This document shows positions 5,201-8,361 of a stretch of 8,361 bases of DNA, in pieces. This DNA is from Limnohabitans sp. (GTDB lineage: Bacteria > Pseudomonadota > Gammaproteobacteria > Burkholderiales > Burkholderiaceae_C). A program made the translations under genes and the position numbers. Each line of letters opens with the position of its first letter. The first letter of the stretch is position 1. The notes beneath the pieces are model-generated. The model did no database searches. It was not told the origin of the DNA and worked only from the letters and a program-made list of their open reading frames with translations. The DNA is taken from the NCBI GenBank assembly GCA_015657605.1, contig JACDQO010000248.1, forward strand, positions 1 to 8,361, given 5' to 3'.

Positions 5201-6545
5201 TCAAACCCGGCCCTTGAGCGTCGCCATGTAGGCGGGCTTGAGCATTCGGCATTTCATCAGCCAAGTAAAATAACTCGCCTGCAGTGGCTCGATCATGGGC
5301 AGTGAAGGTGTGAGACGGCCTTCGTAGTCGAACTCGATCAGCATGGCCGAGCCCTCTTTCACGATCAGCGGGCACGAGGTGTAGCCATCAAACTTTTGCC
5401 CTGGCGCACGGCCCGCGATCACGTCCACCAAATGCTCGGCCACGATAGGTGCACTCTTTTTGACGGTGGCCGCCGTCTTGCCCCGCGGCGTGCCGTTCAC
5501 ATCGCCCACGCCAAACACATTGGGATAACGGCGGTGCTGCAATGTTGCCTTGTCCACCTCCAACCAGCCGCCTGCAGAAAAGGGGCCCTCACGCCAAGCC
5601 AGGTCGGAATTCTTGACCGCATCGGGCGCACGCATGGGCGGCACCACATGGATGAAGTCGTAAGGCACCTCGGTGCTCGCGCCTTCGGGCGAAACAAAAC
5701 GCGCCCGCTGCGCACCGATGTCGATGCCCTGCAGCTTTTGCGTGGTCTCAACCGCGATGCCCAGATCGTTCCAACGCGAGAGCACGTTGTCGTTCACCAC
5801 CTTGACGCCAAACACATGGCCTAGCGCCGAGTAAAACGTGAGCTTGGACTTGTACAGCGTGCCCGACTGCGCCATGCGGTCGCGCAGCATGAAGGTCATC
5901 TTGAGCGGTGCACCCGCGCACTTGAGCGGCGTGGCCGGCAGCGTCAGCACCGCATTGCCACCCTTGCGCCGAAACGCGTCCATGCTGGCCCAAGTGGCCT
6001 GCGCCGCTTCGGGGCTGGGGTAGACGCTGGTCAAACCCTTTTGGCCAATCGCGTTCACATCCATGCCCTCAATCAATGACCAGTCCTGGTGCGTGCCCAT
6101 GGCCACCACCAGGTAGTCGTACTTGACCCGCTGGCCTGAAGACGTGACCACTGTGTTGCTTATCGGGTCCAGTTCGCTGACCATCTCCTTGATCCAGTTG
6201 AGCTGCGGGGGGGTGAAAGTCTGCATTGCGGTCGCGCACCTTGCTCACCGGCCACACGCCCGTGGCCACCAGGGTGTAACCGGGCTGGTAGTTGTGTTCT
6301 TCCTTGCCATCGATCAGGGTGATCTTGGCCCCGTCGATCAAGGCATGGAGCCGGTTGGCCACCGCAATGCCGCCCAAGCCACCGCCCAAAATCACGATGT
6401 GCGCCTGCGTTTTGGTTTTGGCCGCCTGGGCAGCAGGCGCAGCACTGGCCAAAACGGCCGCGCCAGCCGAACCCAGCAGCCACTGGCGGCGGCTCAGCGC
6501 GGCGGTTGAAGCTCGGGTTAAATTGGGGCTGGGATTCGTTGCCAT
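5201..6545 (-). CDS. sqr: Type II sulfide:quinone oxidoreductase with Tat leader, frameshifted at a G7 run
   Basis: A flavoprotein that oxidises sulfide to sulfane sulfur and reduces quinone. The start ATG at 6545 has AGGAG seven bases upstream. The leader SRRQWLLGSAGAAVLASAAP (18-37) is a twin-arginine signal, so the enzyme works on the periplasmic face. FAD binding is shown by VILGGGLGGIAVANRL (51-66), and YQPGYTLV (86-93) is typical of SQR. The reading frame breaks at the C7 run (plus-strand G7, 6207-6213). Removing one base joins it to the frame 6205-5201 and gives 447 residues. In that product the two redox cysteines are C209 in KCAGAP and C391 in YTSCPL, and TLQHRRYPNVFGVGD plus the FDGYTSCPL context match mitochondrial-type SQOR (type II), not FccB. 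As read, translation would give only a dead N-terminal fragment of about 158 residues. The frame may be restored by correcting a sequencing error. Confidence 0.9.
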
Positions 6546-6609
6546 GGTGTCTCCTCTTGCAGAGAAGGCATCTTGGCAGCTTGAAACTCAGACGGCTTGA
6601 GGCACATCA

Positions 6610-6625
6610 ATTCTTTGACAAGAAC
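6610..6625. promoter_or_regulatory. One-mismatch copy of the ATTC-N8-GAAT motif upstream of sqr
   Basis: ATTC (6610-6613), eight bases, then GAAC (6622-6625), one base off the motif found perfectly upstream of soxC. The centre contains TTCTT/AAGAA (6611-6615/6620-6624), and the minus strand reads TTGTCA (6621-6616), a five-of-six match to a -35 box. It lies about 65-80 bp before the sqr start. A good -10 partner was not found. It is weak but suggestive of shared sulfide-responsive control. Confidence 0.3.
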
Positions 6626-6629
6626 TGAC

Positions 6630-6649
6630 ATGTCTGAGATTGCAGACAT
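6630..6649. promoter_or_regulatory. 20-bp palindrome in the sqr upstream region
   Basis: ATGTCTG (6630-6636) and CAGACAT (6643-6649) are perfect 7-bp inverted arms with a six-base centre, 85-104 bp upstream of the sqr start. Its shape suits a dimeric regulator. It shares no sequence with the palindromes near soxC or merR, so a different regulator is implied if it is functional. Confidence 0.4.
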
Positions 6650-6912
6650 TCGGTGCAAATGGGTGGCTGCTTTGCAGCGGAAGCGGCCGATCAGATCGAG
6701 GTAAAAAAGGTCAGCTACAAATCCCATGCTGAACAGGGTGCCCTTGCTTGGCATTCGTGCAATCCGAGTCATCACGTCATATCTCTATTTCCTCACACTT
6801 TTTTGCAGACTTCAGCCCCTCATATCGATAAATTGGCTGGGCGTTTAAGCGGTGCCCGTCTGGGCCGTGACCAGGGGATAAAAGCATGGTGTCAACACAA
6901 TCACAAAAGGGG

Positions 6913-6950
6913 CAGTCAATCCGCACAAAAATTTTCTGCGGTGTTGACTG
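6913..6950. repeat. 38-bp imperfect palindrome / stem-loop upstream of the Tgl-like gene
   Basis: CAGTCAA (6913-6919) pairs with TTGACTG (6944-6950). After a 1-versus-2-base bulge, CCGCA (6921-6925) pairs with TGCGG (6937-6941). That gives 12 pairs around an 11-base A/T-rich loop. The right arm contains TTGACT, a plausible -35 box. A second upstream element, GTCAACAC (6891-6898), can pair with GTGTTGAC (6941-6948) instead. No T-tract follows on the plus strand; on the minus strand only a loose CCCCTTTT follows. An operator is more likely than a terminator. Confidence 0.5.
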
Positions 6951-6970
6951 ATCGTGTCTAAGATTGTTAT
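6944..6970 (+). promoter_or_regulatory. Candidate sigma-70 promoter for the Tgl-like gene
   Basis: TTGACT (6944-6949) matches the -35 consensus at five of six bases. TGTTAT (6965-6970) matches -10 at four of six, with a 15-bp spacer that is shorter than ideal. It lies about 85 bp before the proposed ATG and is the best plus-strand candidate in the spacer. The -35 box falls in the right arm of the palindrome 6913-6950, which suggests repression by whatever binds there. Confidence 0.35.
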
Positions 6971-7054
6971 CGTTCAGTAAGAAGTCCATTCAATCCATCA
7001 CCAGTCACCTAAGGAAACCAGTTCACATGGTTGATGATTCAAAATGGGAGAACC

Positions 7055-8164
7055 ATGTCCTCAAAGCTGAACGCGTCGATACCCGCCGGCATAATAATTG
7101 AAGGCAGCAGTGATTTAAACCCTACTCAATCGCATGACGAATTAAACCGTTTGCTACAGCGGTTGGGCCTCCAAGGGGCCACTCAGGTTAGGCAATCTGC
7201 TCAAAATGAAGACTACTTTTTTGAAGCTAGGCTCCAGCAGCGGTATTTCGATCTTTGGTGCCCGGGTTTTGACACACTGCAGGTACAAACGCGTGCGCCT
7301 GATTTTGCTTCTTCAGGTGCTCATGCTTTGGAACTCGAAATAGTTCTGACCATGCTGGCTGCGCCGCAGATCATGACTTTTAAAAGCGTGGCGCAACTCG
7401 AATCGCACATACGTGTCCGCGTCAATATCGCAAGGGCAGCAGCCAAAACCTCCTTGGCGTTCAACACCGAAGCTGCCGAGCGACCTTCAGAATACTGGCA
7501 AGGCGACTCCGAAAAGGGGTTTGTCATCCGGCAAGGTGTCGGTCTGGAAGAGGCCATCATCGCTGCCACCCAGCCCGAAATCACAGGCCGTCAATACGAG
7601 TTTTCTTGTTATCGAGCTGCAGAGTACTTGGTTTTGCTCGGTCTGGCTAAGGAAGCCAAGTTAGCCAACCCAACTTATTTACATGAGTTGGAAGCACAGT
7701 GTCGTCTGGCGGTGCCTAGGGCTGACCCATTCCATACCACCTATGTTTATGAATACGGTATGCCTGAAAACCCAATCCCCATGCGCTATTACGTGCCGGG
7801 GGATCGTTTATGGTTCAAGAACCCCGACGATCGGTCCTCGGATGTCAAAGGTTTTGAAGGCTCATGGGTGTTTTACTTGGGTGGCGGTTTGTTCAGCAAT
7901 TTTTGGCGACGAGACAAACCCTTTGACTTGACTTCTAAATGCCTCGAAATCTATCACTGGCGTGATGGTGCGCGCATCAATTCGAGCGGCGTTCTGTCAA
8001 TGGATGAAAGCGAAGTTGAGCGACAGATAGAACTCACAAGGCAGTCCCCTGAAAAATTGGAGTCCGTGATGTCAAAAATGATGGTTTACCGGGATCCAGC
8101 AGGTGTTTACGCGAATGGAGGGTGCATTGACTCTACACGCGAGGTACCGCGCTCTTTGTTTTGA
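7055..8164 (+). CDS. Tgl-like (Bacillus spore-coat transglutaminase family) protein with altered active site
   Basis: A 369-residue protein, against 245 for B. subtilis Tgl, which makes glutamyl-lysine crosslinks. The start ATG 7055 has GGGAG four bases upstream; TTG 7031 and ATG 7034 are in frame but lack a ribosome site. By eye, residues 111-285 align with Tgl 41-205: SVAQLESHIRVRVNIARAAA with SIAELMFELKLRMNIVAAAK; YEFSCYRAAEYLVLLGLA (181-198) with YAFECATAIVIIYYLAL; GDRLWFKNP (249-257) with GDCLYFKNP; FEGSWVFYLG (267-276) with WRGENVILLG. The C-terminus VPRSLF echoes VPSLF. Nucleophile Cys116 is kept as C185. Glu115 is S184, Glu187 is S270, and Trp184 is F267; E182 and E268 lie nearby. The first ~110 and last ~80 residues have no counterpart that I recognise. 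There is no signal peptide, so it is probably cytoplasmic. It stands alone, and its substrate is unknown. The family call is firm by motif; activity is uncertain. Confidence 0.75.
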   Translation: MSSKLNASIPAGIIIEGSSDLNPTQSHDELNRLLQRLGLQGATQVRQSAQNEDYFFEARLQQRYFDLWCPGFDTLQVQTRAPDFASSGAHALELEIVLTMLAAPQIMTFKSVAQLESHIRVRVNIARAAAKTSLAFNTEAAERPSEYWQGDSEKGFVIRQGVGLEEAIIAATQPEITGRQYEFSCYRAAEYLVLLGLAKEAKLANPTYLHELEAQCRLAVPRADPFHTTYVYEYGMPENPIPMRYYVPGDRLWFKNPDDRSSDVKGFEGSWVFYLGGGLFSNFWRRDKPFDLTSKCLEIYHWRDGARINSSGVLSMDESEVERQIELTRQSPEKLESVMSKMMVYRDPAGVYANGGCIDSTREVPRSLF

Positions 8165-8198
8165 ACGCCACCTGTTAAATTGGCACTCTCCACCTCTG

Positions 8199-8211
8199 TG
8201 AAAATTTTTCA
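8199..8211. repeat. 13-bp A/T palindrome after the Tgl-like gene
   Basis: TGAAAA (8199-8204), one T, and TTTTCA (8206-8211) form a perfect small palindrome in the 91-bp gap before the next gene. It is too A/T-rich for a good terminator stem. It may be an operator for the gene starting at 8256, or chance in an A/T-rich stretch. Confidence 0.25.
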
Positions 8212-8255
8212 AAGAAAAATAATGCTACTGCATCTTCGCTATTAACGATCTTTAA

Positions 8256-8361
8256 ATGATTCCCAATTCAATAAATAGAAGAAAATTAGCGCAATTGTCT
8301 ATTGCTGCGGGGGTTTCCCCCTTTATTCCGTATGGCCATAGCAAAGCAACGTTAACGGTAA
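8256..8361 (+). CDS. N-terminus of a probable Tat-exported protein (cut by window end)
   Basis: The frame from ATG 8256 stays open to the window edge (35 codons). It reads MIPNSINRRKLAQLSIAAGV, then SPFIPYGHSKATLTV. The twin-arginine NRRKLAQLSIAAG, the short hydrophobic stretch and a likely cleavage site near HSKA look like a Tat leader. The mature start ATLTV recalls periplasmic substrate-binding proteins, such as the polyamine/iron ABC type, but that is a guess from a few residues. The ribosome site is poor, so translation may be weak or the start may be elsewhere. It is on the same strand as the Tgl-like gene, 91 bp downstream, so co-transcription is possible. Confidence 0.5.
   Translation, partial: MIPNSINRRKLAQLSIAAGVSPFIPYGHSKATLTV

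Larger units (their letters stand above)
6546..7054. other. Long gene-poor spacer between sqr and the Tgl-like gene
   Basis: These 509 bp separate two divergently transcribed genes. I see no protein-coding gene with support: the open frames here have poor ribosome sites and unconvincing composition. The left third holds the sqr upstream palindromes. The right third holds a large imperfect palindrome (6913-6950) and the probable promoter of the Tgl-like gene. The middle, roughly 6650-6890, shows nothing that I can name. Confidence 0.6.

Noticed and set aside
6518..6775. 85-codon minus-strand frame upstream of and overlapping the sqr start
   Set aside because: It overlaps the sqr ribosome site and Tat leader in another frame and has no recognisable features.
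6777..6989. 70-codon minus-strand frame with CPFCDC
   Set aside because: The Cys pair looked like a metal site, but the ribosome site is weak, the frame is built across the large palindrome and no family is recognisable.
8266..8281. ATTC-N8-GAAG, one base off the SqrR-type motif
   Set aside because: It sits inside the coding start of the right-edge gene and lacks surrounding symmetry; taken as chance.
1..8361. CRISPR arrays, insertion sequences, tRNA/rRNA genes, replication origins
   Set aside because: No spaced repeat series, transposase motifs, terminal repeats, tRNA-like clover folds or rRNA stretches were seen.

Overview
The window looks like part of a chemolithotrophic sulfur-oxidation island from a betaproteobacterium, most likely Comamonadaceae/Burkholderiales (Rhodoferax- or Limnohabitans-like). 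That placement is inferred from the soxCD arrangement, Tat-dependent enzymes, periplasmic c-type cytochromes and moderately high GC; there is no rRNA or marker gene to prove it.

Left half (1-4185, all on the minus strand, transcribed right to left): a MerR-type regulator (3190-4185), a broken rhodanese-like gene (2991-3180), a cytochrome c-551-type electron carrier (2525-2833), a second monohaem cytochrome c (2086-2409), soxC (510-1874) and the first part of soxD (1-526, running off the edge). SoxCD is the sulfane dehydrogenase of the thiosulfate-oxidising Sox complex, and the small cytochromes are plausible electron acceptors. A perfect palindrome 123 bp upstream of soxC contains exactly ATTC-N8-GAAT, the operator core described for the persulfide-sensing ArsR repressors SqrR/BigR. 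A strong intrinsic terminator lies between the two cytochrome genes.

Middle (4186-6545): a divergent control region with nested inverted and direct repeats separates the MerR gene from an Rrf2-family regulator (4304-4798, plus strand). Facing it on the minus strand is a two-gene unit: a Tat-exported type II sulfide:quinone oxidoreductase (5201-6545), broken by one extra base in a G7 run, and a 107-residue three-helix membrane protein (4849-5172). Together the region handles sulfide (SQR), persulfide (rhodanese remnant) and protein-bound sulfane sulfur (SoxCD).

Right part (6546-8361): a 509-bp AT-richer spacer carries several palindromes and precedes a plus-strand gene (7055-8164) that I recognise as a distant homologue of the Bacillus spore-coat transglutaminase Tgl. 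It has long N- and C-terminal additions, keeps the nucleophilic Cys, and lacks both catalytic Glu residues of the Bacillus enzyme. This is the least ordinary object in the window. A second plus-strand gene begins at 8256 with a Tat-like leader and is cut by the window end.

Two apparent frameshifts (soxD A6/T6 at 17-22; sqr C7/G7 at 6207-6213) are both single extra bases in homopolymers, so sequencing or consensus error is a serious explanation. The rhodanese damage is different: an internal deletion.
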